Notes: generated from the letters alone by a model not told the origin. A DNA stretch of 36,056 nt from Methanospirillaceae archaeon (GCA_016926505.1 JAFGOM010000037.1:1-36056), one strand, 5' to 3'; counted from the first letter of the stretch, positions 8,610-16,901 are shown. Made by a program: numbers and translations.

Positions 8610-8710
8610 TCCCCCCTTTGTTTGGAACAACTCCGATACCCGTCATTCGTTTCGAACCGAAATCATACCAGAAAAAGATAAGCCATCAGGAGATAAAGAC
8701 TGAGTATTCC

Positions 8711-9274
8711 ATGACGATTGAGATAGTTGAGTTTGAACTTGGATCACAACATTATGCCATGGATATTCAAAATGCACGTGAAATCGTGGAGATGCTCCCT
8801 ATCACCCGGATCCCTCGTGCACCCCGGCATATAAGTGGCATGCTCAATCTCAGGGGAGAGATAACCACCATTATTAATATTCACGAGATACTGGGAATCT
8901 CCAATACCCGTGACCGAACTGACCAGAAGATCGTCGTTTTAGTTCCCTCCGTTACCGAGGGCGCAAACTTAGGGATAATTGTTGATGATGTCCAGAATGT
9001 CAGAACGGTTGAAGAGAGCGATATTGACAAACACCTTTCATCTTCTGAAGCAGAAGGTGACCATGTCAATGCATACATCAAGGGTATCATAAAAATAGAT
9101 ACCAGTGAAGATTACTCCTTTGCCACTGACAATACAGTGACTGATGACACCAATGATGAATCGATAGGGAATATGCAGTCTCGTGCCGGAAAACAACTTC
9201 TCATCTGGATCGACATCTCAAAGATCATCGGTACAATGAAGAACAATTCACCTGAAAGTCAGGAAAAAACCTGA
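8711..9274 (+). CDS. cheW: CheW-like chemotaxis coupling protein
   Basis: A 187-residue CheW domain protein that would link receptors to the CheA kinase. The start at MTIEIVEFELGSQ places the first strand of the fold at the N-terminus; upstream in-frame codons reach a TTG at 8618 but add unrelated sequence. Conserved features: YAMDIQNAREIVE (15-27), the RAPRHISGMLNLRGEITTIINI core (36-57) and NLGIIVDDVQNVRTV (86-100). Between the last strands there is an extra acidic insert of about 30 residues (131-160, rich in Asp/Thr) before LLIWIDISKII, absent from typical 150-160 residue CheW. The divergent soluble chemoreceptor is the obvious partner; no cheA is in the window. Confidence 0.85.
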   Translation: MTIEIVEFELGSQHYAMDIQNAREIVEMLPITRIPRAPRHISGMLNLRGEITTIINIHEILGISNTRDRTDQKIVVLVPSVTEGANLGIIVDDVQNVRTVEESDIDKHLSSSEAEGDHVNAYIKGIIKIDTSEDYSFATDNTVTDDTNDESIGNMQSRAGKQLLIWIDISKIIGTMKNNSPESQEKT

Positions 9275-9377
9275 CTATCCAATCTTTTTTGATCTCTGCC
9301 CGATAATTACGATAAAGAGAACAGATCTCAACCATACGATTATCTCAGGGAAACCATTATTCTCAAACAAAAAACCT

Positions 9378-9397
9378 TACCGTTCCAGGATACGGTA
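9378..9397. terminator. Hairpin between cheW and thermosome genes
   Basis: TACCGT (9378-9383) pairs with ACGGTA (9392-9397) across an 8-base loop. On the minus strand it is followed after AGG by TTTTTTG, fitting a backup terminator for the thermosome transcript. It lies 100 bases beyond cheW, for which it may also serve. Confidence 0.35.
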
Positions 9398-9500
9398 CTT
9401 TCAGGTAACCAGTACACCTTTTCCGGTCATGATACAATCAGAATGGTTCATATGATTACGAACAGAAGACGTTTCCGGGATAGAACACTATTTTCGCGAA

Positions 9501-9520
9501 CAGAAAAAAAAGAAAAAAAG
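9501..9520 (-). terminator. U-rich terminator after the thermosome gene
   Basis: The minus strand reads T7 and T8 runs separated by a single C, starting 18 bases past the thermosome stop. Oligo-U tracts without a required hairpin are the usual archaeal termination signal. Confidence 0.55.
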
Positions 9521-9537
9521 TGAGAGTATCGGGGGGG

Positions 9538-11199
9538 TTACATCATACCGGGCATTCCGCCCATGCCACCCATTCCGCCCATACCACCCATCTCATCCAT
9601 TCCCGGGCCGCCTTCAGGGGCTGACGACTTGGCTGATGCGATGATATCATCGATACGGAGGATCATGATTGCAGCCTCTGCTGCACTGGCAATGGCCTGT
9701 GTCTTGACACGGAGTGGCTCTAATACTCCTTCTTTTACCATATCCGAGGGTTTGCCCTCAAAGACATTGAGACCGGTCGTCTTATTTCCTGCCTCATGGG
9801 AAGCACGGAGTGCGACAAGCATGTCTATCGGATCAAGACCTGCATTCTCTGCAAGGGTGCGGGGAATAATCTCAAGAGAGTTTGCAAATGCCTCAATGGC
9901 GAGCTGAATCCTGCCACCAACCGATGCTGCATATTCACGGAGACGTAATGAGAGTTCAATCTCAGGTGCTCCCCCACCGGCAACACATTTCTTGTCCTCG
10001 AGAACGACACCAACAACCCTGATGGCATCTTCCATGGCACGGTCAAGCTCGGCTACTACATGCTCGGTTCCGGCCCGGATGATGAGAGAGACGGCTTTGG
10101 GGTTCTTGCAGTCTTCAACAAAGATCATCTCCTCACCAGAGACCTTTCTTTCCTCAACAATACCGGCTTTTCCCAGTTCACTGTCACCGATAGCATCGAT
10201 GCTTGATACAATCGAGGCACCGGTTGCACGTGCCAGTTTCTCCATGTCACTCTTCTTGACACGGCGGACGGCAAGCACCTTGGCCTTGGAGAGGTAATGC
10301 TGGGCAATATCATCGATCCCTTTCTGACAGAAGACAACATTTGCACCAGATGCAATGATCTTATCAACGATACTCTTTATCATCCGTTCTTCCTCATCAA
10401 GGAAGGCCTGGAGCTGGTCAGGGCTTGTGATGTTTATCTCGGCGTCGACTTCAGTCTTTTTAAACTCAACTGCTGCATTGAGCAGGAGGATCTTCGCGTT
10501 GGAGACCTTTACCGGCATACCGGGATGAACCCGCTCCTTGTCGATGATCATGCCCTCGATTATCTCTGAATCCTCGATGGATCCGCCCACCTTCTTCTCT
10601 ATCTTGATGTTCTCGATATCAACAGAACCATCAGCCTCGGCTACCATGCTGACTGCCTTGACCACCAGTGCACAGAGTTTCTCTTTTGATGACTCGGCGC
10701 CTTTCCCGGTCATCGCTGTCTCAGAGATCTTCTTGAGAATATCGGCATCTTTTGCCTTGACATCTATGGCAAAACTTTTAAGGAGCTCCTGTGCCTTTAC
10801 TGCTGCCTGGCGGTATCCCTGTGCAATCACGGTCGGATGAACATCCTGCTCGAGAAGTTCTTCGGATCGCTTGAGCAGTTCCCCTGCGATGACAACAGCA
10901 GTTGTGGTTCCGTCGCCGACCTCATCATCCTGGGTCTTTGCGACCTCAACCATCATCTTTGCAGCCGGGTGTTCGATATCCATCTCTTTAAGGATGGTCA
11001 CACCATCATTCGTGATAACAATATCTCCGATGGTGTCAACAAGCATCTTATCCATCCCTTTCGGGCCAAGAGTGGTTCGTACTGCATTTGCCACAGCTTT
11101 TGCTGCAGTAATGTTCATTCCCTGTGCATCACGGCCACGTGTCCGTGAACTACCCTCTTTTAGGATAAAAATGGGTTGTCCTCCAAGTTGTGTTGACAT
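9538..11199 (-). CDS. thsA: Thermosome subunit (group II chaperonin)
   Basis: A full-length 553-residue group II chaperonin subunit. It assembles into a double-ring ATP-driven folding chamber with a built-in lid. The equatorial ATP-binding motifs are plain: [13 protein letters not shown] (43-55), NDGVTIL and [15 protein letters not shown] (96-110), and the late equatorial [10 protein letters not shown] near 405. The tail ends in the flexible Gly-Gly-Met repeat ([16 protein letters not shown]) common to archaeal thermosomes. A GGTGA ribosome site lies 6 bases before ATG, and a strong TATA box is at 11240-11248 inside the end of the preceding gene. It is one of possibly several paralogues in the genome; paralogue letter is uncertain. 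Confidence 0.97.
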   Translation of the reverse strand: MSTQLGGQPIFILKEGSSRTRGRDAQGMNITAAKAVANAVRTTLGPKGMDKMLVDTIGDIVITNDGVTILKEMDIEHPAAKMMVEVAKTQDDEVGDGTTTAVVIAGELLKRSEELLEQDVHPTVIAQGYRQAAVKAQELLKSFAIDVKAKDADILKKISETAMTGKGAESSKEKLCALVVKAVSMVAEADGSVDIENIKIEKKVGGSIEDSEIIEGMIIDKERVHPGMPVKVSNAKILLLNAAVEFKKTEVDAEINITSPDQLQAFLDEEERMIKSIVDKIIASGANVVFCQKGIDDIAQHYLSKAKVLAVRRVKKSDMEKLARATGASIVSSIDAIGDSELGKAGIVEERKVSGEEMIFVEDCKNPKAVSLIIRAGTEHVVAELDRAMEDAIRVVGVVLEDKKCVAGGGAPEIELSLRLREYAASVGGRIQLAIEAFANSLEIIPRTLAENAGLDPIDMLVALRASHEAGNKTTGLNVFEGKPSDMVKEGVLEPLRVKTQAIASAAEAAIMILRIDDIIASAKSSAPEGGPGMDEMGGMGGMGGMGGMPGMM

Positions 11200-11235
11200 G
11201 TAATTTCACCAGTTGTGCATTAACGTGGGTTAGGG

Positions 11236-11250
11236 GGTCTATATATAATT
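11236..11250 (-). promoter_or_regulatory. Thermosome TATA box overlapping the upstream gene's stop codon
   Basis: The minus strand reads AATTATATATAGACC. The core lies 41 bases before the thermosome ATG, predicting a leader of about 17 bases with the GGTGA site. The bases TAT ATA TAG are also the last two codons and stop of the HTH regulator gene. Confidence 0.65.
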
Positions 11251-12174
11251 TTTGGGAGTGACCATATCGATCAGGTCTTCTGCTTCTTCCAGATGCAACA
11301 GGGTCTCCTCACCGACAACCAATGTTTTTCCAACCCGGCGCTGCCGGTTATCATCTGTTGCCACACACATCGCATGCATCCCGGTCACTTCAGAAATATT
11401 GCCGATGATTTCGGCGCGCCTGATGATCTTCTGGGCCTTCCCGTACCCGGTCAGGATGGTATGATCATCATACAGAATCATGGCCTGGAACGGTGCACGG
11501 TGCATCGCATGAAGCTCGATCCCAAGATCAGAGAGAGCTGCAGAAAAAGTTGGATCCGTCTCACTGGAACGCACATCGGCTCTCCCTTCAAACTGTGAAT
11601 CATAATCCAGCAGTTCTATTGACTCGATAATCCCGTGGTCAAAGGTCTCCTCAATCTTGATTGCAATCTCGATTGTCGTACCCATTCCGGATTCATACTT
11701 GGATATCGTCCGACGGGATACACCCAGCATGTGAGCCATATCACCAAGGGAGAGGTTATGCTTCTCACGCAGTTCATGGAACCGCTCCCCGGAAATATTC
11801 ACATACAATCCTCCGGGAGAAGCATAGATAAGCGGGGGTGAATCTTCAACAAAATAATCATGGAGTGTTGCTACATTGATGGCATATATCCCGTACCTGA
11901 GATACACCGCTCCCCGTTCCAGTAGAGCATCGCGTGCTCTCTCGCCGATAATGAGAGGAGAACCGTTAATGTAGTGTGCAATCTGGTCCAGGTCATATGC
12001 GATCTCTTCACTGACACTGTCGATATGAGAGACAACCTTCATGATAATGGTCTCTTCTTTATTGCTCGCAACGATGTCAAATGACCTCGGTCGCATAAAA
12101 AACTGCTCTGATACCTGAAACCCTGCAAGTAACATCACGCTGATGACACTGTTGAGGAGTCGTTCCTGAGACAT
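11239..12174 (-). CDS. Archaeal HTH-type transcriptional regulator (COG1395 family)
   Basis: A 311-residue protein when started at MSQERLLNSVISVML. Upstream in-frame codons to 12297 give sequence unlike the family and are excluded. The N-terminal part (about 1-120) resembles a restriction-endonuclease-like/Mrr-type core seen in this family (FDIVASNKEETIIMKVVSHIDS). A Cro/cI-type helix-turn-helix is at about 130-165 (LREKHNLSLGDMAHMLGVSRRTISKYESG). The C-terminal region of about 130 residues is typical of COG1395 putative regulators conserved in Euryarchaeota. Targets are unknown. The thermosome gene starts 39 bases downstream and has its own promoter in this gene's 3' end, so co-transcription is possible but not needed. 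Confidence 0.8.
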   Translation of the reverse strand: MSQERLLNSVISVMLLAGFQVSEQFFMRPRSFDIVASNKEETIIMKVVSHIDSVSEEIAYDLDQIAHYINGSPLIIGERARDALLERGAVYLRYGIYAINVATLHDYFVEDSPPLIYASPGGLYVNISGERFHELREKHNLSLGDMAHMLGVSRRTISKYESGMGTTIEIAIKIEETFDHGIIESIELLDYDSQFEGRADVRSSETDPTFSAALSDLGIELHAMHRAPFQAMILYDDHTILTGYGKAQKIIRRAEIIGNISEVTGMHAMCVATDDNRQRRVGKTLVVGEETLLHLEEAEDLIDMVTPKNYI

Positions 12175-12348
12175 GAACCTATAGTAATTTCTTGGAGAGA
12201 AGCAGTAATGAAGATATAGGTAGAAAGAGGACTGTGGTGATGCCACCACAGATACTGCAAAAAAACGAGTGATTCTCAATACAGGAGGGATCCACACGCA
12301 TTATCAGGATGGCAGGAAAACGTACTACAACGATTCTGTGATAGATGC

Positions 12349-13626
12349 ATGTTTATTGGTATCGATGACACCGATTCTGCTGACGGGATGTGTACAACCT
12401 ATCTTGGAGCAGTTCTTGCGGGAAAACTAAAGGAATCCGGAGCCCGTATCAGGCGTGCCTACCTTATCAGGTTAAACCCGACTGTACCCTATAAAACCCG
12501 TGGAAACGCCGCCGTCTGTATCGAGGCAGATGGCTGTGCTGATGAGATATTTGCCATTACCTGTGCTCTTATCGAACAGTACGCAGTGCTAGGGGATGAA
12601 AAGACAAATCCTGGTGTGGTGATAACCGGGAAGAGAGGACCCGCAGAGTGGTATAAACGGTGTCTCACCGGTTACGTGACCATAGACGAGGTATACTCTG
12701 TTATCCAGAGAGAAGGCATGATATTTCGTGGCTGGAAGAACTGCAGGGGCCTTATCGGAGCTTGTGCTGCAGTATCAGCAGTTCTTGCGGATTGTACCTA
12801 CGAACTGATTGCATACCGCCAGGAAGAACGATTCGGAAACCCCCGCAACGTTACTGCATCAAGTGTTTTTTCTGCTGAAGCTGCCACCTATCCTGCAACA
12901 TGGGACTCAGTGGATCACGAAAATCAGGTTGTTGTCTGCGTACCCCATACCCCGGATCCGGTTCTTTTTGGCATCAGGGGCGAAAGTCCCTTCTCAGTTG
13001 CCCGCGCTACCGGACTCATTGCTTGTGAACCGACAGGGATGAGGCAGATATGGTGCACAAACCAGGGTACCGATGCCCACCTTATCATCCAAAAACCCGG
13101 CCAGCCACTTACAGAAGGGTCATCCTACCTTCTTCCCGGAACGGTGAATTCATATCCAAAGTCAGGCAGGGGAGGTCATGTTACGTTTTCGTTACTGCTC
13201 GCGGTGTATCCACAAGAACGAAAAGAAGAATCGATCACCTGTATCGCCTTTGAACCGACCAGGGGATTTCGGAATATCATTCGATCCCTGCATCCCGGAG
13301 ACAGGATACTGGTTGCCGGAAGTTTCCTGAAAGAAACCATAAACCTCGAGAAAATTGCTCTAGTCCTGCCCGCACCTGCTGTCAGAACAGAGGCACCGGT
13401 TTGCCCTGCCTGTAACAAACAGATGACCAGTGCAGGTACCGGAAAGGGATACAAATGCCGGAGGTGCCGGTACCGGACCAGAGATCCGGTAATAAAAGAA
13501 GAGAAAAGGCAGATCACTCCCGGATGGTATGAGGTACCACCGATCGCAAGAAGACACCTGGCACGCCCGCTTATCCGGGGATCCCCATCGGTACCAGGCG
13601 AGTTCCTGTCCTCCGAAACCTCTTAA
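12349..13626 (+). CDS. tiaS: tRNA(Ile2) 2-agmatinylcytidine synthetase TiaS
   Basis: A 425-residue TiaS, which uses ATP and agmatine to convert C34 of tRNA-Ile2 (CAU) into agmatidine so that it reads AUA. The N-terminus MFIGIDDTDSADGMCTTYLG carries the Asp-rich motif of the catalytic part. An OB-fold anticodon-binding segment is at about 297-327 (CIAFEPTRGFRNIIRSLHPG), and a C-terminal zinc ribbon with CPAC...CRRC is at 352-373. Length is normal. No ribosome site precedes the ATG, which suits a leaderless transcript. It begins a plus-strand cluster with dys, pyrF and a box C/D sRNA. The essential codon-decoding role and conserved architecture make the call secure. Confidence 0.95.
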   Translation: MFIGIDDTDSADGMCTTYLGAVLAGKLKESGARIRRAYLIRLNPTVPYKTRGNAAVCIEADGCADEIFAITCALIEQYAVLGDEKTNPGVVITGKRGPAEWYKRCLTGYVTIDEVYSVIQREGMIFRGWKNCRGLIGACAAVSAVLADCTYELIAYRQEERFGNPRNVTASSVFSAEAATYPATWDSVDHENQVVVCVPHTPDPVLFGIRGESPFSVARATGLIACEPTGMRQIWCTNQGTDAHLIIQKPGQPLTEGSSYLLPGTVNSYPKSGRGGHVTFSLLLAVYPQERKEESITCIAFEPTRGFRNIIRSLHPGDRILVAGSFLKETINLEKIALVLPAPAVRTEAPVCPACNKQMTSAGTGKGYKCRRCRYRTRDPVIKEEKRQITPGWYEVPPIARRHLARPLIRGSPSVPGEFLSSETS

Positions 13627-13712
13627 ACCCTTCCTGATGCCTGTACTTCATCTCCCGGATATGGGATCCTTTAGCGCAGGAGAGATTCAAAAAAAGATAA
13701 CGAAAGGGGTTA

Positions 13713-13844
13713 ATGCAAAAATCGGAAGAAGATATTTTCTATCCATCCTTTTTTATCGAAAAACCTCAAACGATCCCTCTGTCCTATCCGGTTCATCAAC
13801 CCTTCATCAGAAGGATGCATGGGTACTTACCATACAAGATGTAA
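13713..13844 (+). CDS. Putative 43-aa protein between tiaS and dys
   Basis: An open frame of 43 codons runs from ATG 13713 to TAA 13844, with GGGG 4 bases upstream as a possible ribosome site and only 10 bases before the dys ATG. The peptide starts MQKSEEDIFYPSFFIEKP and ends HGYLPYKM; it is rich in Pro, Phe and Tyr and has no membrane segment. I recognise no family. It may be a real microprotein in the operon, or part of the dys leader. Confidence 0.3.
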   Translation: MQKSEEDIFYPSFFIEKPQTIPLSYPVHQPFIRRMHGYLPYKM

Positions 13845-13854
13845 GAAATAACGC

Positions 13855-14781
13855 ATGGAATGTGGTGATCCCGTACAGCAGGTGCACCTGACATCCGGGA
13901 TGAGTGTTGACGCTCTCATCAGGGCAATCGGGAATGCCGGGGCTTACAACGGAGGAGCAATGGCTGAAGCGGTCAGAATATACGAGACCATGCTAGAAGA
14001 TTCCGGTGCGACACGGTTTTTAGGCCTTGCAGGAGCGATGGTTCCCGCGGGAATGGGAGGGATCATCAGTGACCTCATCAGGGACGGATATGTTGATGTG
14101 TTAGTCTCAACCGGAGCAAACCTGACCCACGATATCATCGAGGCAATCGGATGTCACCATTACAAGGGTTCATCCTCCGGTAATGATGTAGAACTTCGTC
14201 AGAGTGAAATAAACCGCATATACGACATATACCTCCCAAATGATGCGTTTTCTGTATTTGAAGAGTTTCTTCAGGGGTCATTTGGGAAACTAAAACCGGG
14301 AAGTGTTATCTCGATATCAGATCTCCTCAGGCATCTGGGCGGGGATTTAAAGAGCGGCATATTGCATACCGCGGTCAGAAAGGGGATCCCAATCTTTTGT
14401 CCTGCAATCCAGGACTCTATGATCGGTCTGCAGTTCTGGCTCTATAACCAGACCCACCGGGTAACCGTTGATGCATTTGCTGACATGAAGGGGATAATCG
14501 ATATCTGTTTTGATGCAGAACGGGCCGGAGCCCTCCTTATCGGCGGTGGTGTTCCGAAAAACTTCATCCTTCAGAGCATGCTCATGACAGAGAACGGTTT
14601 TTCGTATGCAGTTCAGCTGACAGGAGACAGGCCTGATCTCGGTGGGCTTTCCGGTGCAACCCTTGATGAAGCACGTTCATGGGGGAAAGTTGAAGAAGAC
14701 GCAGAGACGGTAACCGTGTACGGGGATGCGACGATCACCCTTCCACTCCTGGTTGCGGCTGTTCGAGGGCGGATTTCATGA
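13855..14781 (+). CDS. dys: Deoxyhypusine synthase
   Basis: A 308-residue deoxyhypusine synthase. It transfers the aminobutyl group of spermidine, using NAD, to a lysine of archaeal translation factor aIF5A. Visible signatures: LGLAGAMVPAGMGGIISDLI (about 56-75), STGANLTHDIIEAIG (about 85-99), the GGGVPKNF loop (K235) and DEARSWGKVEED, whose K278 aligns with the lysine that forms the enzyme-substrate imine in the human enzyme. Family length is about 310-340, so it is complete. Start ATG 13855 gives the usual N-terminus before SGMSVDALI. The pyrF start overlaps its stop by 4 bases (ATGA), so the two are translated together. Confidence 0.95.
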   Translation: MECGDPVQQVHLTSGMSVDALIRAIGNAGAYNGGAMAEAVRIYETMLEDSGATRFLGLAGAMVPAGMGGIISDLIRDGYVDVLVSTGANLTHDIIEAIGCHHYKGSSSGNDVELRQSEINRIYDIYLPNDAFSVFEEFLQGSFGKLKPGSVISISDLLRHLGGDLKSGILHTAVRKGIPIFCPAIQDSMIGLQFWLYNQTHRVTVDAFADMKGIIDICFDAERAGALLIGGGVPKNFILQSMLMTENGFSYAVQLTGDRPDLGGLSGATLDEARSWGKVEEDAETVTVYGDATITLPLLVAAVRGRIS

Positions 14782-15413
14782 GTGATCTCATCCTTGCCCT
14801 TGATCTGACCGATGCAGCAAAAGCGGTACACCTTGCTGAGATAACCGCTCCATACCTGAATGCTATTAAAATCGGTTACCCGCTTATCCTTTCGGCAGGA
14901 CCCGGGATCGTTACGGAACTTTTAACTTTCGGACTGCCGCTCATTGCAGACTTTAAGGTTGCAGATATCCCGAATACCAATCGTCTCATAACAGAGCAGG
15001 TTTTTCATGCAGGTTTCTCTGCGATCATATCACATGGCTTTACCGGCTCTGACTCGGTTACTGCCTGTGTACATACCGCTCACGAAGCAGGAGGAGAATG
15101 CTATGTGGTATGCGAGATGAGCCATCCGGGAGCAGAAGAATTTTTTTATCAGGGGACTGCCGAGCGGATCGCATCTCTTGCAACACAGTGCGGGGCAGAC
15201 GGGATCATCGCTCCTGCAACCAGACCGGAGAGGACCCGCATTCTGCGCGAGATTGTCGGAGAGAAAAAGATCCTCTCACCCGGAGTCGGGGCACAGGGAG
15301 GTGATCCAAAAGCAATCTCTGGACTTGTCGATGGGATTATTGTCGGGAGAAGCATATATGAAGCACAAGACCCGGTATCAGCTGCAGCACAGTATGCAGA
15401 GGCCTGCCGATGA
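14778..15413 (+). CDS. pyrF: Orotidine 5'-phosphate decarboxylase
   Basis: A 211-residue OMP decarboxylase, making UMP in de novo pyrimidine synthesis. TIM-barrel catalytic residues are visible: D9 in LALD, K31 in KIGYP, and the D58-x-K60-x-x-D63 charge network in ADFKVADI. Phosphate-binding residues appear in LSPGVGAQGG and GIIVGRSIY. The archaeal short form has this length. It overlaps dys by ATGA. The last four codons and the stop are also the 5' stem and box C of a box C/D sRNA. Confidence 0.96.
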   Translation: MSDLILALDLTDAAKAVHLAEITAPYLNAIKIGYPLILSAGPGIVTELLTFGLPLIADFKVADIPNTNRLITEQVFHAGFSAIISHGFTGSDSVTACVHTAHEAGGECYVVCEMSHPGAEEFFYQGTAERIASLATQCGADGIIAPATRPERTRILREIVGEKKILSPGVGAQGGDPKAISGLVDGIIVGRSIYEAQDPVSAAAQYAEACR

Positions 15414-15468
15414 TGAGATGAATCGAACTGAACCGTGATGAACCCTATGAGTCAGCTGAGGCAGGCCT
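15400..15468 (+). ncRNA. Box C/D guide sRNA overlapping the 3' end of pyrF
   Basis: All four boxes are present in order: C ATGATGA (15410-15416), D' CTGA (15428-15431), C' GTGATGA (15435-15441), D CTGA (15456-15459). A perfect 9-bp terminal stem closes them: AGGCCTGCC (15400-15408) with GGCAGGCCT (15460-15468). The D' guide is 11 bases (15417-15427), the D guide 14 bases (15442-15455), and the D'-C' spacer 3 bases, all as in archaeal sRNAs that direct fibrillarin 2'-O-methylation. The last ten bases of the D guide, TATGAGTCAG, complement CUGACUCAUA, the sequence of a typical CAU-anticodon arm. By the box D plus 5 rule the target is the C paired to G15451 (position 32 in tRNA numbering). Box C contains the pyrF stop codon. 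The target is inferred, the RNA call is not. Confidence 0.9.
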
Positions 15469-15528
15469 AGTGGCTCAAATGCTTTCTCTCTCGATGGCTT
15501 TTTTAGATAACCACACAAACACCCTTGC

Positions 15529-15891
15529 ATGATATGGAGTGAAGAGCAGAAAGAACTCTGCAGCAGATACTCGTCTCCAGCTGATGTTCCGGAAGCAGAA
15601 CGGAAGTACAAGTGTCATACCTGCCACATGGTTGTCGAAAGTATCCCCTGCCCGGTCTGTGGTGAGAAGAACCTGGAGATCATGTGTCCCCTTGATCACT
15701 GCAACTGTTCACACGATATCACAACGAATATTGAGTACTGTCCCCTCTGTGGAGAGGCTGTCTGCCCACAATGCGGATCCCATGATGTGATCCAGATAAG
15801 CAGGGTCACCGGCTACCTGCAGGATGTTTCCGGCTGGAATGCAGGAAAACAGCAGGAACTCAAAGATCGGAAACGATATACCGTGGCATGA
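15529..15891 (+). CDS. Stand-alone zinc-ribbon protein with NrdD-type glycyl-radical C-terminus
   Basis: A 120-residue protein. The last 30 residues, ISRVTGYLQDVSGWNAGKQQ and what follows, match the C-terminal end of class III anaerobic ribonucleotide reductase (NrdD), where the glycine of the RxxGYL motif carries the glycyl radical (here G95). Preceding CxxC pairs C71/C74 and C79/C82 match the NrdD zinc site; further pairs C29/C32 and C41/C44 make extra ribbons. The 500-residue catalytic barrel of NrdD is absent, and no frame nearby supplies it. It may be an autonomous glycyl-radical or zinc module, or a nucleic-acid-binding protein; function is unknown. A TTTTTAGATA at 15500-15509 is the likely TATA box for a leaderless start. 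It overlaps cbiZ by ATGA. Confidence 0.8.
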   Translation: MIWSEEQKELCSRYSSPADVPEAERKYKCHTCHMVVESIPCPVCGEKNLEIMCPLDHCNCSHDITTNIEYCPLCGEAVCPQCGSHDVIQISRVTGYLQDVSGWNAGKQQELKDRKRYTVA

Positions 15892-16817
15892 GGATCTTTA
15901 CCAGAACTGACACGCTTTTTATCAGGGGAAACTTCAAAGCAGCAAGTACCGGGATCTCCGGGGGGATCAGACCGGTAACCACCCTGCTGAATCACACCGT
16001 TCCCCACGATTTTTCTGCCCCACCGGAACGGTTTGTATCAGAACTTGCGATCCGGAGCGGATTTGATCCGGCAAAAACCTTCGGACTGCTGACTGCCGTC
16101 CCCATGAAATATCTCTGCATCATGCAGATTGAAACGGTAACGGTCTGCATCACCGCAGGAGTAACGCACCCTGACGGGAATGAACATGGCACGATAAACA
16201 TTATTGTGGTTACCGATACTCCGCTTAGCGATGCTGCCCTGCTGGATGCCATAATTACGACGACCGAGGCAAAAGCACAGGCAATGAAACAGATGGGATA
16301 CGATGCCTGCGGGACACTGACCGATGCAGTCATCATCGCCTCTTTTGCTTTCGATAAAACGGTTGCACCAGGAACCTATGCAGGAAGTAAGACCCGGGTA
16401 GGGAGAAGGATAGACACCGCGGTCAGGTTTGGTGTGAAAACAGCGCTTGAACGGTTTGAGGGAGGGGATCTTTCGGCGCAACCTGCCTACTTTATCTTTA
16501 GTTCAATCGGAGGCGGTCACTGGTTTTTATGGAACCGCAAATCCTGCCAGTATTATCCCTGTCACTTCGCGGGTCAGCGGTGTGATTACTGTTACTGCCC
16601 GCTGTATCCCTGTAAGGATGAGAGTCTCGGAGAGTGGGTTTTTAGTATCTCGGGGAAAAACCGGGTCTGGAGTTGTGCACGCTGTATCCTCAACCATCAG
16701 CCGGTGGTCGTCGATCATCTCAGGCAGTTTCCGGAAGCTGGTATTTTCGAACTAAAACATCTTCTCCTCATGCATCACCTCCCGATGCGGCAGGAAAAAA
16801 ACAACAGCGAAACATAG
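15888..16817 (+). CDS. cbiZ: Adenosylcobinamide amidohydrolase CbiZ fused to a cysteine-rich domain
   Basis: A 309-residue protein. The first 200 residues are CbiZ, which cleaves adenosylcobinamide to adenosylcobyric acid in archaeal corrinoid salvage (GISGGIRPVTTLLNHTVP, TAGVTHPD and GTINIIVVTDTPLSDAAL are visible). Residues about 208-300 are a cysteine-rich domain (SCQYYPCH, CDYCYCPLYPC, CARC) of the kind found fused to archaeal CbiZ, probably metal binding. Corrinoid salvage matters to methanogens because methyl transfer to coenzyme M uses a corrinoid. It overlaps the NrdD-like gene by 4 bases and is followed by a T-rich stretch (16850-16865) that may end transcription. Confidence 0.9.
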   Translation: MRIFTRTDTLFIRGNFKAASTGISGGIRPVTTLLNHTVPHDFSAPPERFVSELAIRSGFDPAKTFGLLTAVPMKYLCIMQIETVTVCITAGVTHPDGNEHGTINIIVVTDTPLSDAALLDAIITTTEAKAQAMKQMGYDACGTLTDAVIIASFAFDKTVAPGTYAGSKTRVGRRIDTAVRFGVKTALERFEGGDLSAQPAYFIFSSIGGGHWFLWNRKSCQYYPCHFAGQRCDYCYCPLYPCKDESLGEWVFSISGKNRVWSCARCILNHQPVVVDHLRQFPEAGIFELKHLLLMHHLPMRQEKNNSET

Positions 16818-16901
16818 ACCGTACAATCATCCTGGCTTTTCCCTGGACTTTTTCGTATTTTTTATTACTGCTCATAAGCCGGATGGGTACCCGGATACTT
16901 T

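Larger units (their letters stand above)
8256..8710. other. Divergent intergenic region between chemoreceptor and cheW
   Basis: This 455-base stretch holds the chemoreceptor leader and TATA box and two strong palindromes, listed separately. I find no RNA gene. Two short plus-strand ORFs (8399-8497 and 8532-8681) are open but have no ribosome site or other support. A GGAGAT at 8689-8694 is 16 bases from the chosen cheW start. Confidence 0.5.

Noticed and set aside
8532-8681. 49-codon plus-strand ORF before cheW
   Set aside because: No ribosome site, unusual codon use, and it crosses the 16-bp palindrome; length is within chance.
12175-12297. 41-residue N-terminal extension of the HTH regulator
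   Set aside because: Sequence is aromatic-rich and unlike the family; MSQERLL at 12174 is the natural start.
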